Positions 6,139-14,009 of a stretch of DNA of 15,877 nt are shown in pieces. The position numbers and the translations under genes are program-made. The stretch lies in the NCBI GenBank assembly GCA_938073925.1, contig CALJGH010000194.1, positions 1-15,877 of the forward strand, written 5' to 3'. Source of the DNA: an uncultured Nitrospinaceae bacterium. Lineage in GTDB: Bacteria > Nitrospinota > Nitrospinia > Nitrospinales > VA-1. The notes under the pieces were generated by a model. That model saw only the letters and a program-made list of their open reading frames with translations. It ran no database searches and was not told where the DNA came from. The number at the start of each line of letters is the position of its first letter. Position 1 is the first letter of the stretch.

Positions 6139-7377
6139 ATGAATAAACAAGTTGATTTAAAAGGCAAAAGGGTTATTGCTTCAAAGCATGTGAAGCTCGG
6201 CCAGAAAAATAGAAAAGGCCAAACCTACACAGATGTTAACGATATATTTTACAAGGCTGAGCAAACTCCTAACTTCCTGACGGGTAGTGAAGTGATTAAA
6301 GAGGCGATTCGCCGCGCAAGCGTGGGAACATCCGTCGCTTATCCAATCACACCACAAAGTGAGGCGGCGGCATTGATCGGCGAGCTTTATGCTGAGGATT
6401 ATCTGGATGAGTATTTCCGTGGCGAGAGTGAGTTTGCGGTTATGGGCCAATGTGCCGGAGCATCTTTTGGCGGCCACCGTGTTTTCACCACCACAGCTGG
6501 TCCGGGGACATTACGGGCTATGGAAAACTTTCCAATGTGGGCAGGTTCTCGATTACCCATTCAGGTTTGTGTGACCTGTCGGGGAATCAACTCTCCCTTG
6601 AGTATTCAGCCTGACACTTTGGAGATGCATTATCTTCTAGAGACAGGGATGCTGGTATGGCATGCAGAAACAGCACAAGATCTGTACGACTATATTTTGA
6701 AGGGTTTTATTGTTGCAGAACAGCCTGATGTTCATGTTCCCATCGCTGTTTGTTGTGATGGCTTTTTCGTGACTCATACTAAAGATACGGTTGATTTGTC
6801 TCCAGAAGAACTTTGTTTGACTCCTTACAACCCATATGAATCACCCGTGACTTGTATGGATATGGAAATTGCACCGTATCGAATGATGCGAGACCCATTC
6901 GTAATGAAATCAAATTACATCAATTATTCAACCCATGCTTCCTGGCAGCAGGAGATTAAAGCAGCAGTTGAGCGATCTAGGAAACATACGATCGCGCTTC
7001 TGGATGGCTTGATTGATGAGCACAACTCAGATCGAGAAATTCTTATTGTAACTTCGGGTACGGCTGTTTCCCAGAGTCGAGAAGCGATTCGATTGTTGGA
7101 AGAAGAAGGCATCAAAGTGGGATTGGTTAAAATCAAAACTGTTCGTCCTTTCCCGTATGAAGAGATTAAGCGGGCAACTAAACATGCCAAACATATTTTT
7201 GTTCCTGAGTTCAACGTGGCGGGTTGGATGGCTCGTGAGATTAAATCAACGATCCCAGACAATGAAAGAGTTTATTGTGGGCCACATGTTGCGGGCGGTA
7301 TGACTATGCCTTCCGAAGTTATTGTTGAAGAAATTAAAACTCATTTGGGAATTAAAACGGCGCAGAACTCCCGATAA
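6139..7377 (+). CDS. porA: 2-oxoacid:ferredoxin oxidoreductase, alpha subunit
   Basis: With the beta subunit this enzyme interconverts a 2-oxoacid plus CoA with acyl-CoA, CO2 and reduced ferredoxin; in the reductive TCA cycle it runs toward CO2 fixation. After a basic N-terminal extension (1-45), the pyrimidine-binding domain starts at LTGSEVIKEAI and contains YPITPQSE (68-75), GESEFAVMG with Glu98, TTTAGPG (117-123) and a CRG motif with Arg148. The C-terminal transketolase-like domain II (about 300-395) includes EILIVTSGTA and VGLVKIKTVRPFP. At 412 residues it is typical of split-subunit enzymes. The ATG has GGGAG seven bases upstream. Pyruvate and 2-oxoglutarate versions of this family are very similar, so I do not assign the substrate. 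Confidence 0.92.
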   Translation: MNKQVDLKGKRVIASKHVKLGQKNRKGQTYTDVNDIFYKAEQTPNFLTGSEVIKEAIRRASVGTSVAYPITPQSEAAALIGELYAEDYLDEYFRGESEFAVMGQCAGASFGGHRVFTTTAGPGTLRAMENFPMWAGSRLPIQVCVTCRGINSPLSIQPDTLEMHYLLETGMLVWHAETAQDLYDYILKGFIVAEQPDVHVPIAVCCDGFFVTHTKDTVDLSPEELCLTPYNPYESPVTCMDMEIAPYRMMRDPFVMKSNYINYSTHASWQQEIKAAVERSRKHTIALLDGLIDEHNSDREILIVTSGTAVSQSREAIRLLEEEGIKVGLVKIKTVRPFPYEEIKRATKHAKHIFVPEFNVAGWMAREIKSTIPDNERVYCGPHVAGGMTMPSEVIVEEIKTHLGIKTAQNSR

Positions 7378-7454
7378 CGGAGTCGATGTTGTTTTTTCTA
7401 ATTTTAATTGCGACTATTTCCTTGTAAGAGGAATTAAATTTAAAGGGGACTTGT

Positions 7455-8366
7455 ATGAGTAAAGAAAAAATCCAAATCTGCGAAGACCTTGCGGACATAA
7501 TGCCTCCGGAATACCATAAGCTGGTTGAATCCGCTACATTTGGTAACCAGGATCGCGGATGGAAAGATATTGGTTCATCAACAGAATTGATCGAGCAGCA
7601 TTCATTGTGTGCGGGTTGTCCTGAATCCATTGCGTTTCGTTACATTCTTGCCAGCTTGCCAGCTCCTGAAGACACTGTGTTTGTAGGTTCCACGGGCTGT
7701 ACCAGCTTGGTGTTCCCACATGTTGCGGTTCATAACATTCATTCTCTTTTTGGTAACCAGAACGCAATTGCTTCTGGACTGAAGAGAACTTTGAAAAGTC
7801 GTTTCCCCGATGTTGAAAAAGACGTTGTGGTTCTGGCGGGTGATGGTGCAACAGTTGATATTGGTTTGGACATGACCATGCAGTCTTGGTTCCGTCAGGA
7901 AAAATTTACCACCATTTGTTTTGATAATGAGCTTTACGCGAACACGGGTGGGCAGGAAAGTGGATTGATGCAAAAAGGATTCGTAGCTAAAATGGCTCCT
8001 AAAGGTAAGAACTTTGAAAAAGTTCGATTGCCTGAGATTGCTCGTGAAGCGGGTTGTGCTTATGTTGCTTTGTTGACAGTCAGTAAGCCCAATCGAGTTG
8101 AGCAGGTAATTAAAAATGCTGTTCTTATTGCCCGTGAAGTTGGACCGACTTTTGTACAACTCTACACTCCTTGTATTTTGGAGATTGGCAAGCAGAGCAT
8201 GGAAGGTCTGGATGAGATGAAAGATTCTGAGTCCATTGGTGGTCGATTTGTGCAAAAAGAATATATCTCCGATGAAGCTCAAAAACTTCTCGATTCAATT
8301 AAGATAGAAACTAAAGAACGAAAAAAAGCGGCTAAAGAAGCAGCTAAAAAGCCGGTTAACGCATAA
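7455..8366 (+). CDS. porB: 2-oxoacid:ferredoxin oxidoreductase, beta subunit
   Basis: The beta subunit binds thiamine diphosphate through magnesium and carries an iron-sulfur cluster. The GDG motif (129-131) through Asn158 and the following YANTGGQ form the diphosphate-binding signature. Cluster-ligand cysteines are in LCAGC (Cys52, Cys55); Cys82 (STGCTS) and Cys240 (YTPC) are candidates for the others. The length of 303 residues is usual. The last 17 residues are almost all Lys, Ala and Glu (KERKKAAKEAAKK), a low-complexity tail outside the fold. The ATG has AAGGGGA five bases upstream. It lies 77 bases after alpha and 20 bases before gamma in the same operon. Confidence 0.93.
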   Translation: MSKEKIQICEDLADIMPPEYHKLVESATFGNQDRGWKDIGSSTELIEQHSLCAGCPESIAFRYILASLPAPEDTVFVGSTGCTSLVFPHVAVHNIHSLFGNQNAIASGLKRTLKSRFPDVEKDVVVLAGDGATVDIGLDMTMQSWFRQEKFTTICFDNELYANTGGQESGLMQKGFVAKMAPKGKNFEKVRLPEIAREAGCAYVALLTVSKPNRVEQVIKNAVLIAREVGPTFVQLYTPCILEIGKQSMEGLDEMKDSESIGGRFVQKEYISDEAQKLLDSIKIETKERKKAAKEAAKKPVNA

Positions 8367-8386
8367 AGAAATAGGAGTAGAAAGTT

Positions 8387-9070
8387 ATGAGTAGGATGAA
8401 TATCCGTATTTCCGGTTTGGGGGGTCAAGGAGCAGTAACTGCTGCGCATCTTTTGGCTATGGCAGCAAACAAAGATGGGAAGTTTTCTATTTCGAATCCC
8501 TTCTTTGGTGCTGAAAAGCGAATGGCGCCTGCCGAAAGTTATGCCAGAATTGGTTCGGAACGTATTTATGACCGCGGCGAGTTGGTTTACCCCGATGTCA
8601 TTATGATTTTCCATCCTCAGGTTATAACCATGCAAAAAAGTTACACCGCTCCCTTCTATGATGGGATCAAAGAGAATGGTTTGGTTATTATCAACACCAC
8701 TGATGATCTCCTTACGGATGAGGATCATAAACGCTTAGAGGACTTAAATGTTGCCGTGCTGAACCATGATGCGACCAAGCTAGCTTTGGAAATTGGAAAG
8801 ACAGAACTTTCTACAAATATGGCTATGATTGGGGCATGTGCCGGGATAACAAAAATAGTAAGCCTTAAAGCGTTGGACGGGGCAATAAAGGATCGGTTTG
8901 GAAAAAAATACGTTGCATCCGGGGGTACAGCAACCCTTGATGAAGCAATCAAAAAGAAATACGCTAAGAAGGAAATGCTACTTAAGGCAAACATGGATAC
9001 TATTACGAAATCCTACGAAATAGCTACTGAGTGGGCTGAAAAACAGGATCTTAATCTAGTTACTGTGTAA
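8387..9070 (+). CDS. porG: 2-oxoacid:ferredoxin oxidoreductase, gamma subunit
   Basis: This is the gamma domain of pyruvate/ketoisovalerate oxidoreductases, needed for CoA-dependent catalysis. It opens with ISGLGGQGAVTAAHLLA (residues 8-24), the glycine-rich signature of the family, followed by AESYARIGS and YPDVIMIFHPQ, and later ELSTNMAMIGACAGI. The 227 residues are slightly more than the 180-200 of minimal gamma subunits because of a lysine-rich C-terminal helix region (about 185-225). The ATG is preceded by AGGAG ten bases upstream. It follows beta by 20 bases and precedes delta by 107 bases. Confidence 0.92.
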   Translation: MSRMNIRISGLGGQGAVTAAHLLAMAANKDGKFSISNPFFGAEKRMAPAESYARIGSERIYDRGELVYPDVIMIFHPQVITMQKSYTAPFYDGIKENGLVIINTTDDLLTDEDHKRLEDLNVAVLNHDATKLALEIGKTELSTNMAMIGACAGITKIVSLKALDGAIKDRFGKKYVASGGTATLDEAIKKKYAKKEMLLKANMDTITKSYEIATEWAEKQDLNLVTV

Positions 9071-9162
9071 ATAGTAAAGTTTAATGAATCGGCTTTTAGA
9101 AAGAATGATTTCGTTTTAGGTTGGGTCGGATCAGTTTTTTTATAAAATATAGTAAGCTAGAT

Positions 9163-9168
9163 GAGGAG
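9163..9168 (+). promoter_or_regulatory. Ribosome binding site that decides the delta-subunit start
   Basis: GAGGAG lies nine bases before the GTG at 9178. An in-frame TTG at 9121 would add 19 residues but has no ribosome binding site and would place this site inside the gene, so the GTG is preferred. Confidence 0.7.
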
Positions 9169-9177
9169 ATTTTTGAA

Positions 9178-9459
9178 GTGTATAATATAGCGTGGGTAGA
9201 TAACGATAAATGTATTGCTGAAAAAGGTTGCCGACTGTGCATTATGTATTGTCCTGAAGCCGACACAATCATGTTGGATGAAAATACTACGAAAGCCATT
9301 GTTATTGAGCCTCGGTGTAAAGGCTGTGACTTGTGTAAAGTAGTGTGTAGTACTCACAATGCCATCACCATGTACCCGGTCGATGCGACAACTGGGAGAG
9401 TAATAAAGGGTGGAAAAGAATCTGAAACCGCTGGCTTGGGCCAAGCCTACGCAGGTTAA
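9178..9459 (+). CDS. porD: 2-oxoacid:ferredoxin oxidoreductase, delta subunit (double 4Fe-4S ferredoxin domain)
   Basis: This 93-residue protein should carry electrons between the catalytic subunits and external ferredoxin. Two cysteine sets are visible: Cys12, Cys18, Cys21 and Cys25 followed by Pro (C-x5-C-x2-C-x3-CP), and Cys47, Cys50, Cys53 and Cys57 (C-x2-C-x2-C-x3-C). The first set has five residues between its first two cysteines where two are standard, and the second lacks the usual Pro after its last Cys. The N-terminal NIAWVDNDKC matches the short beta strand that precedes the clusters in PorD-type subunits. GTG start supported by GAGGAG. It is the last gene of the operon, with the terminator 20 bases after its stop. 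Confidence 0.85.
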   Translation: MYNIAWVDNDKCIAEKGCRLCIMYCPEADTIMLDENTTKAIVIEPRCKGCDLCKVVCSTHNAITMYPVDATTGRVIKGGKESETAGLGQAYAG

Positions 9460-9479
9460 GTTGCTTAAAGTAAAAAACC

Positions 9480-9511
9480 AACCCATGGCTAATAGCCATG
9501 GGTTTTTTTTT
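9480..9511 (+). terminator. Intrinsic terminator of the oxidoreductase operon
   Basis: ACCCATGGCT (9481-9490) and AGCCATGGGT (9494-9503) form a perfect ten-base-pair stem with an AAT loop; A9480 and T9504 add an eleventh pair. A run of nine T follows (9503-9511). A stretch of six A upstream (9472-9477) could give weak activity on the other strand. Confidence 0.93.
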
Positions 9512-9674
9512 GCCTTGAGAACTGATGAATTCTCCTTTCTTCCTCTGATATATTGAAAATATTTGGTTCCAGATCATAAACTCAAAAGTCAGGATTAATA
9601 TTATAAGAAAATAGAGTCTTGTTTTTTGGAACCTGGGTACGTTTCTAACATCTAATACGTAGCCTTATTAACTT

Positions 9675-10451
9675 TTGCTGGAAAAATATATAGTGGATAC
9701 TTTTCAAAAAGAGGTTCAATGCATTTTATGCCCTGAAACCTTCGAGCCGATTATTGAGCCTGGGGAAGATAAGAATTCCTATGAGATTTATTGTTCAAGT
9801 TGTTCCAACTACAACCATATAGCTCGTGCAAACCCGGTTCGCGTAGCCTTTCGTGAGGTTTTAGGTCTTAAAAAGGAAGCGCTGGCACTCGCTTTACAAA
9901 GTGTTCTGGCCCCTTGCCACTGTGGTGGAGAGTTTAACCACGACTCGGGTAAGAGATGCCCGAATTGCCTTTATAAAATTGAAAGGGAAGCGAGGAAAGC
10001 CGGCACCGATATGGAGGACGAGTTTCAGTGTCCATGGAACATGGTAGAGCTGAAGAAATATGAAGCAAAGTTGTTTGAATTTATATTTCAGAAAGTTGAA
10101 TCGAAAGGGGAAAGTTTAAAGGAGTTAATTGAGAAATTTGAATCGGGTGAAATGGATCCGGGAACCTATATGGAAGAGCTCGATTCGCTTCGTTTCAGAG
10201 AGTCAACCCAAATATCTGTAATTCAGGCCTGGGCAATGATTCTAGGGCCGGATATAGCTTTTCGGGCTGCAGAGGAACATGAGTTGGTAGAACGCTATGG
10301 CACCCGTATTCTGGTTAGTATCGCTGATGCCTTGGAAATAAGTGCCGGGAAGTCCGCTTTGGCTACACTGACCACGGAAATGAAAAATTGGGATGGCTCA
10401 GTAGAAAGAGAATTGAATACTTTCATCGCTAAAATCGGTGGTGGATTCTAG
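9675..10451 (+). CDS. Uncharacterised protein with two putative zinc ribbons
   Basis: I do not recognise this 258-residue protein. The N-terminal half holds two cysteine quartets: CILC (16-19) with CSSC (40-43), and CHC (81-83) with CPNC (95-98), each spaced like a zinc ribbon; Cys119 is left over. Between them is an Ala/Leu-rich helix (LKKEALALALQSVLA). The C-terminal half (about 125-258) is predicted helical, charged and free of cysteines, with KLFEFIFQKVESKGESLKEL and ITIS-like hydrophobic patches. No signal peptide or membrane segment. The start is uncertain: TTG at 9675 has no ribosome binding site, and GTG at 9693 (six residues shorter) has only a weak GGAA about nine bases upstream. 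It stands alone between the operon terminator and the convergent kinase gene; no terminator is visible in 10452-10517. Confidence 0.7.
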   Translation: MLEKYIVDTFQKEVQCILCPETFEPIIEPGEDKNSYEIYCSSCSNYNHIARANPVRVAFREVLGLKKEALALALQSVLAPCHCGGEFNHDSGKRCPNCLYKIEREARKAGTDMEDEFQCPWNMVELKKYEAKLFEFIFQKVESKGESLKELIEKFESGEMDPGTYMEELDSLRFRESTQISVIQAWAMILGPDIAFRAAEEHELVERYGTRILVSIADALEISAGKSALATLTTEMKNWDGSVERELNTFIAKIGGGF

Positions 10452-10517
10452 CGGCGGCCCTTCACAGGTAATAGACTGCTTTTTACTGTAGATACCTCGC
10501 TTAATGCGTTTACCACT

Positions 10518-11390
10518 CTAACCTGTATACCGTTTTACGATTTGTTGCACTGAAGACAGGTAAGAACTGCCGAAAATATTCAGGTGGTTTAGTAAGTGGT
10601 ACAGATTGAACAAATCCTTTCTTTCCTCATAGCCGGGATTCATCGGAAACACTTCCTGATAAACATCATAAAATTTTTGCGGTAACCTTCCAAACAGTTC
10701 TGTCATAGCCAGATCGGCTTCGCGTAACCCATAATAAACTGCTGGATCAAAAACGCAGGGTTTGCCTTCGCTGTCTGGAAAATAGTTCCCTGACCACAGA
10801 TCTCCGTGTAATAGTGCTGGCTTTTCTCCTGAGATATTTAAAAACTTTCCAAGTTCATCACAAAGCGAATCGATTTCTTTATCAATAGTAACGGGTAGTA
10901 AACCGGATCGACGCGCAAGTTGTCTTTGAAAATCAATTCGCTGCTCTCGGAAAAATACGATGCCGTCCTTTTCCAGCCGATTCTTCTGTGGTGTGCTCCC
11001 AATATAGTTGTCGTGGTCTAACCCATAATGTTCCTGGCTCATGCGGTGAAGTTCTGCCAGAGATAGGGCGAATTGTTCTGAGAAATTTTCATCTTCCGAT
11101 GAGCTGTCTATATATTCGAGTAAAAGAAAAGTGGGGAGAGAAACTGATTGAACTACGACGGGCTTAGGAATTCTTGGCCCATTTTTAACCTGGGAGAGAA
11201 GTTTAAGGCCACGGGTTTCGGCTAAAAAAAAATCTGTGGGCGCACTCGGGTTTTGTTTCATGAAAATTCGTTGCCCATTCGTTAGATTCAGCACGTGTGT
11301 TTGATTAATACTGCCGCCACTTGTTGCAAAAGAAGTTTCTACTTTCGCTCCAAATAGGGGTTCAATCAGGTGGTTTATTTCATCCTTCAC
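10518..11390 (-). CDS. Fructosamine-kinase family protein, probably a ribulosamine 3-kinase
   Basis: Members phosphorylate the sugar part of glycated lysines so that the adduct becomes unstable and leaves. Visible motifs are SGGSINQTH (24-32) in the nucleotide-binding lobe, the candidate ATP-binding Lys45 in IFMKQN, the catalytic loop LLHGDLWSGN (193-202) and FDPAVYYGLREADLAMTELFG (214-234). The last two are signatures of this family more than of generic aminoglycoside kinases. The length of 290 residues is standard. The start is GTG, whose last two bases overlap the TGA of the phosphatase gene upstream (GTGA), so translation is likely coupled. Most studied bacterial members act on ribulosamines and erythrulosamines and not on fructosamines; that preference is inferred here. 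Confidence 0.9.
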   Translation of the reverse strand: MKDEINHLIEPLFGAKVETSFATSGGSINQTHVLNLTNGQRIFMKQNPSAPTDFFLAETRGLKLLSQVKNGPRIPKPVVVQSVSLPTFLLLEYIDSSSEDENFSEQFALSLAELHRMSQEHYGLDHDNYIGSTPQKNRLEKDGIVFFREQRIDFQRQLARRSGLLPVTIDKEIDSLCDELGKFLNISGEKPALLHGDLWSGNYFPDSEGKPCVFDPAVYYGLREADLAMTELFGRLPQKFYDVYQEVFPMNPGYEERKDLFNLYHLLNHLNIFGSSYLSSVQQIVKRYTG

Positions 11391-11875
11391 GAGATAAATT
11401 GTGCTTTCAAATATTCCAGAATTTTAGGGCAGGTTCGTTTGACCATTTGATAGACGAGCTCGAATCCTTTATCACCTCCATAATAAGGGTCTGGGACTTC
11501 CAAGTCTCCTTTGTTGTCTGGATCAAAAGAGCGAAATAGAAATAATTTGTCACGGGTTTCCGCTTCGGGCCGCAAAGACTTTAAGGTATCCAGATTGCTA
11601 TGGTCCATAGCTAATACCAAGTCCATTTGCTTGAAATTATGGCCTTGAAAATGACGACCGCGGCTATTGAGGGAAATGTCGTGTTCTCGGGCGGTATCCT
11701 GCATACGGGAATCGGGAGGTTCGCCAACATGCCAGCCACTGACCCCGGCAGAGCTGATAAGGATGCTTTTTTCTAATCCTTCCTGTTTTACCAGCGACTC
11801 CATTACCCCTTGTGCCAGCGGGGAACGGCATATATTTCCATGACATACAAAGCACACACTCAATGTTTTGTTCAT
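11387..11875 (-). CDS. Low-molecular-weight protein-tyrosine-phosphatase family protein
   Basis: From the chosen start the protein has 162 residues, standard for the family. The phosphate-binding loop CHGNICRS (11-18) has nucleophile Cys11 and Arg17 in the C-x5-R pattern, and VPDPYYGG (127-134) supplies the general acid Asp129. I prefer the ATG at 11875 because AAGG lies about eleven bases upstream and the protein then begins just before the first strand; a longer reading from 11917 adds 14 basic residues with no ribosome binding site. Its stop overlaps the start of the fructosamine-kinase gene. In Thermus thermophilus such a paired phosphatase removes phosphate from ribulosamine 5-phosphates, so sugar-adduct dephosphorylation is a better guess here than signalling. 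Confidence 0.92.
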   Translation of the reverse strand: MNKTLSVCFVCHGNICRSPLAQGVMESLVKQEGLEKSILISSAGVSGWHVGEPPDSRMQDTAREHDISLNSRGRHFQGHNFKQMDLVLAMDHSNLDTLKSLRPEAETRDKLFLFRSFDPDNKGDLEVPDPYYGGDKGFELVYQMVKRTCPKILEYLKAQFIS

Positions 11876-11983
11876 TGATTGATTTACCTTAGTTTTGCGT
11901 TTAATATATTCGAACATTTATATCATATTAATGAAATGTCCTTCGGCCTTTCCGGGATTATTTCTTTTTCGAGGTATTGAAAT

Positions 11984-13279
11984 TTGATTCCACGTTACTC
12001 ATTGCCGGAAATGGCTTCCATTTGGGAGCCGAATAATAAATTTAAAATCTGGTTGAAAGTCGAAGTCCTTGCCTGCGAAGCATTAGCAAAACGCGGTGAA
12101 ATACCTAAATCGGCTTTGAAAGATATCCAAGAAAAATCCGATTTCAAAGTAGAACGCATTGATGAAATTGAAAGGGAAGTCAAACACGATGTAATTGCGT
12201 TTCTCACTTGTGTCGGAGAATATGTGGGTGAATCGGCCCGCTATATGCATTTGGGTATGACTTCTTCAGATGTGCTGGATACGGCCTTAGCCGTGCAGTT
12301 GAAGCAGGCCTCTACGCTCATCTTAAAAGAATTGAAAGCCTTTCAAGCGGTTTTAAAAAACCAGGCTTTAAAACATAAGATGACACCCACCATAGGTCGT
12401 TCTCATGGCATTCATGCAGAACCCCTTACGTTTGGGTTGAAAGTGGCCAATTGGTATGAAGAGGTGGGGCGCAATATTGAGCGAATCAAGCGGGCTCGGC
12501 AAGTTATATCCTATGGACAAATTTCTGGTGCTGTGGGAACGTTTGCTTGCATTCATCCTGAGGTGGAAGAGTATGTATGCGCCAAGTTAGGACTTAAACC
12601 CGCGCCAGTTTCCACACAGATTATACAGCGAGATCGGCATGCAGAGTTTTTCACTGCGCTGGCTATTCTTGCGGGAACGATCGATAAAATTTCCACAGAG
12701 ATTCGGCACCTACAGAGGACAGAAGTTCTCGAAGTGGAAGAATTTTTTTCGAGTGGACAAAAAGGTTCTTCCGCAATGCCGCATAAAAGAAATCCCGTTG
12801 TATCGGAGCAAATGTCGGGACTAGCTCGGGTGATACGGGCAAATTCCTTGGCCGCTTTGGAAAATATTCCTCTCTGGCATGAGAGAGATATCAGTCATTC
12901 TTCAGTGGAGCGGGTGATCGGACCAGATAGTACGATTCTGACTCACTATATGCTTAGAAAAATGACCAAAATGATGGAGCATTTGATCGTTTATCCAGAA
13001 AACATGATGCGCAATCTTGAAAAAACCGAAGGACTGATTTTTTCGCAGAGTGTGTTGCTTGCACTGGTCGATAAGGGAATTACACGTGAAGAGGCGTATA
13101 AGTTGGTGCAGAAAAATGCGATGCAGTCATGGACGAAAGGCAAAGATTTTTTAACTTTGCTGAAAAAAGATAAAAGAATTGGCGCTCTAATGAAAGCGCG
13201 AGAAATCGAAAAGATATTTAACTTAAAGTCTCAGTTTAAAAATGTAGATTTTATTTTTAAACGAATCTTTAAAAAATAG
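11984..13279 (+). CDS. purB: Adenylosuccinate lyase
   Basis: PurB cleaves fumarate from SAICAR and from adenylosuccinate, acting twice in purine synthesis. The fumarase/aspartase superfamily signature SSAMPHKRNP (262-271) contains the catalytic Ser, and GRSHGIHAEP (138-147) contains the catalytic His141; the substrate segment MTSSDVLDT (92-100) is also present. Length 431 is typical. The start is TTG: the protein then begins IPRYSLPEM, as PurB proteins do, and GAGGT (11971-11975) lies eight bases upstream. It is divergent from the phosphatase-kinase pair and followed by purC after 13 bases, so the two form an operon. The weak start codon may keep expression modest. Confidence 0.97.
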   Translation: MIPRYSLPEMASIWEPNNKFKIWLKVEVLACEALAKRGEIPKSALKDIQEKSDFKVERIDEIEREVKHDVIAFLTCVGEYVGESARYMHLGMTSSDVLDTALAVQLKQASTLILKELKAFQAVLKNQALKHKMTPTIGRSHGIHAEPLTFGLKVANWYEEVGRNIERIKRARQVISYGQISGAVGTFACIHPEVEEYVCAKLGLKPAPVSTQIIQRDRHAEFFTALAILAGTIDKISTEIRHLQRTEVLEVEEFFSSGQKGSSAMPHKRNPVVSEQMSGLARVIRANSLAALENIPLWHERDISHSSVERVIGPDSTILTHYMLRKMTKMMEHLIVYPENMMRNLEKTEGLIFSQSVLLALVDKGITREEAYKLVQKNAMQSWTKGKDFLTLLKKDKRIGALMKAREIEKIFNLKSQFKNVDFIFKRIFKK

Positions 13280-13292
13280 AAAGACCCTTATC

Positions 13293-14009
13293 ATGGAAAA
13301 GTTGGAAAAACTTTACGAAGGCAAGGCGAAAATTTTATACAAAACCTCTGACCCGGATTTGTTGATTCAGTACTTCAAAGACGATGCATCCGCATTTGAC
13401 GGAAAGAAAAAAGGAACGATCGTCGATAAAGGGGTGATGAATAACCATATGTCCAGCCGCATTTTTGAGTATCTGGAAGAGAATGGGGTTAAAACACATT
13501 TCGTTAAAAATATCAATGACCGGGAGATGCTGGTAAAAAGCCTGGAGATTATTCCTGTCGAAGTGGTGCTTAGAAATGTCGCCGCAGGTAGCTTGTGCAA
13601 ACGGTTGGGGGTCGAAGAGGGTCGGGAATTTAATGAGCAACCGATTCTTGAATTCTTTTATAAAAGTGATCCGTTGGGCGACCCAATGATCAACGAATGC
13701 CATGTTGATATCTTTGGTTGGGCCACTAAAGAAGAAGTAGAGATTTTGAAGTCTGAAGGACTAAAAATCAATAGCCTGATGAAGCAGTTTTTTAAAGAAC
13801 GAAAAATTCGATTGGTCGATTTCAAGGTGGAGTTCGGTCGGCACAATGGAGCGGTGCTTTTAGGCGATGAAATCAGCCCCGATGGTTGCCGACTCTGGGA
13901 TTGGGATACCGATGAGAAAATGGACAAGGACCGTTTTCGCTTCAACCTGGGAAGCGTCGAGGAAAAATACCAGCAAGTATACGACTTAATCTGTACTAGC
14001 TCCCGCTAG
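13293..14009 (+). CDS. purC: Phosphoribosylaminoimidazole-succinocarboxamide (SAICAR) synthase
   Basis: PurC joins aspartate to CAIR with ATP to make SAICAR, the direct substrate of PurB encoded just upstream. Both family signatures are present: IPVEVVLRNVAAGSL (87-101) and LVDFKVEFG (174-182). LYEGKAKILY at the N terminus and GDEISPDGCRLWD (191-203) bind nucleotide and metal. The 238 residues match the usual single-domain bacterial enzyme. The ribosome binding site is weak (GAAAGA); reinitiation after the purB stop 13 bases upstream may help. In many bacteria purS, purQ or purL follow, but here the cluster ends in a repeat-bearing non-coding stretch, suggesting a local rearrangement. No terminator is evident after the stop. 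Confidence 0.97.
   Translation: MEKLEKLYEGKAKILYKTSDPDLLIQYFKDDASAFDGKKKGTIVDKGVMNNHMSSRIFEYLEENGVKTHFVKNINDREMLVKSLEIIPVEVVLRNVAAGSLCKRLGVEEGREFNEQPILEFFYKSDPLGDPMINECHVDIFGWATKEEVEILKSEGLKINSLMKQFFKERKIRLVDFKVEFGRHNGAVLLGDEISPDGCRLWDWDTDEKMDKDRFRFNLGSVEEKYQQVYDLICTSSR

Noticed and set aside
7602..8282. Long minus-strand ORF (226 codons) opposite the beta subunit gene
   Set aside because: It lies wholly antisense to a gene with clear thiamine-diphosphate and cysteine motifs, and its own translation shows no domain pattern.
9121..9177. Longer N terminus for the delta subunit from TTG at 9121
   Set aside because: It has no ribosome binding site, while GTG at 9178 has GAGGAG at good distance and gives the usual N terminus of the family.
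9563..9643. GGTTCCA and TGGAACC inverted pair upstream of the zinc-ribbon gene
   Set aside because: Seven bases separated by about 60 with no conserved context; expected by chance in AT-rich DNA of this length.
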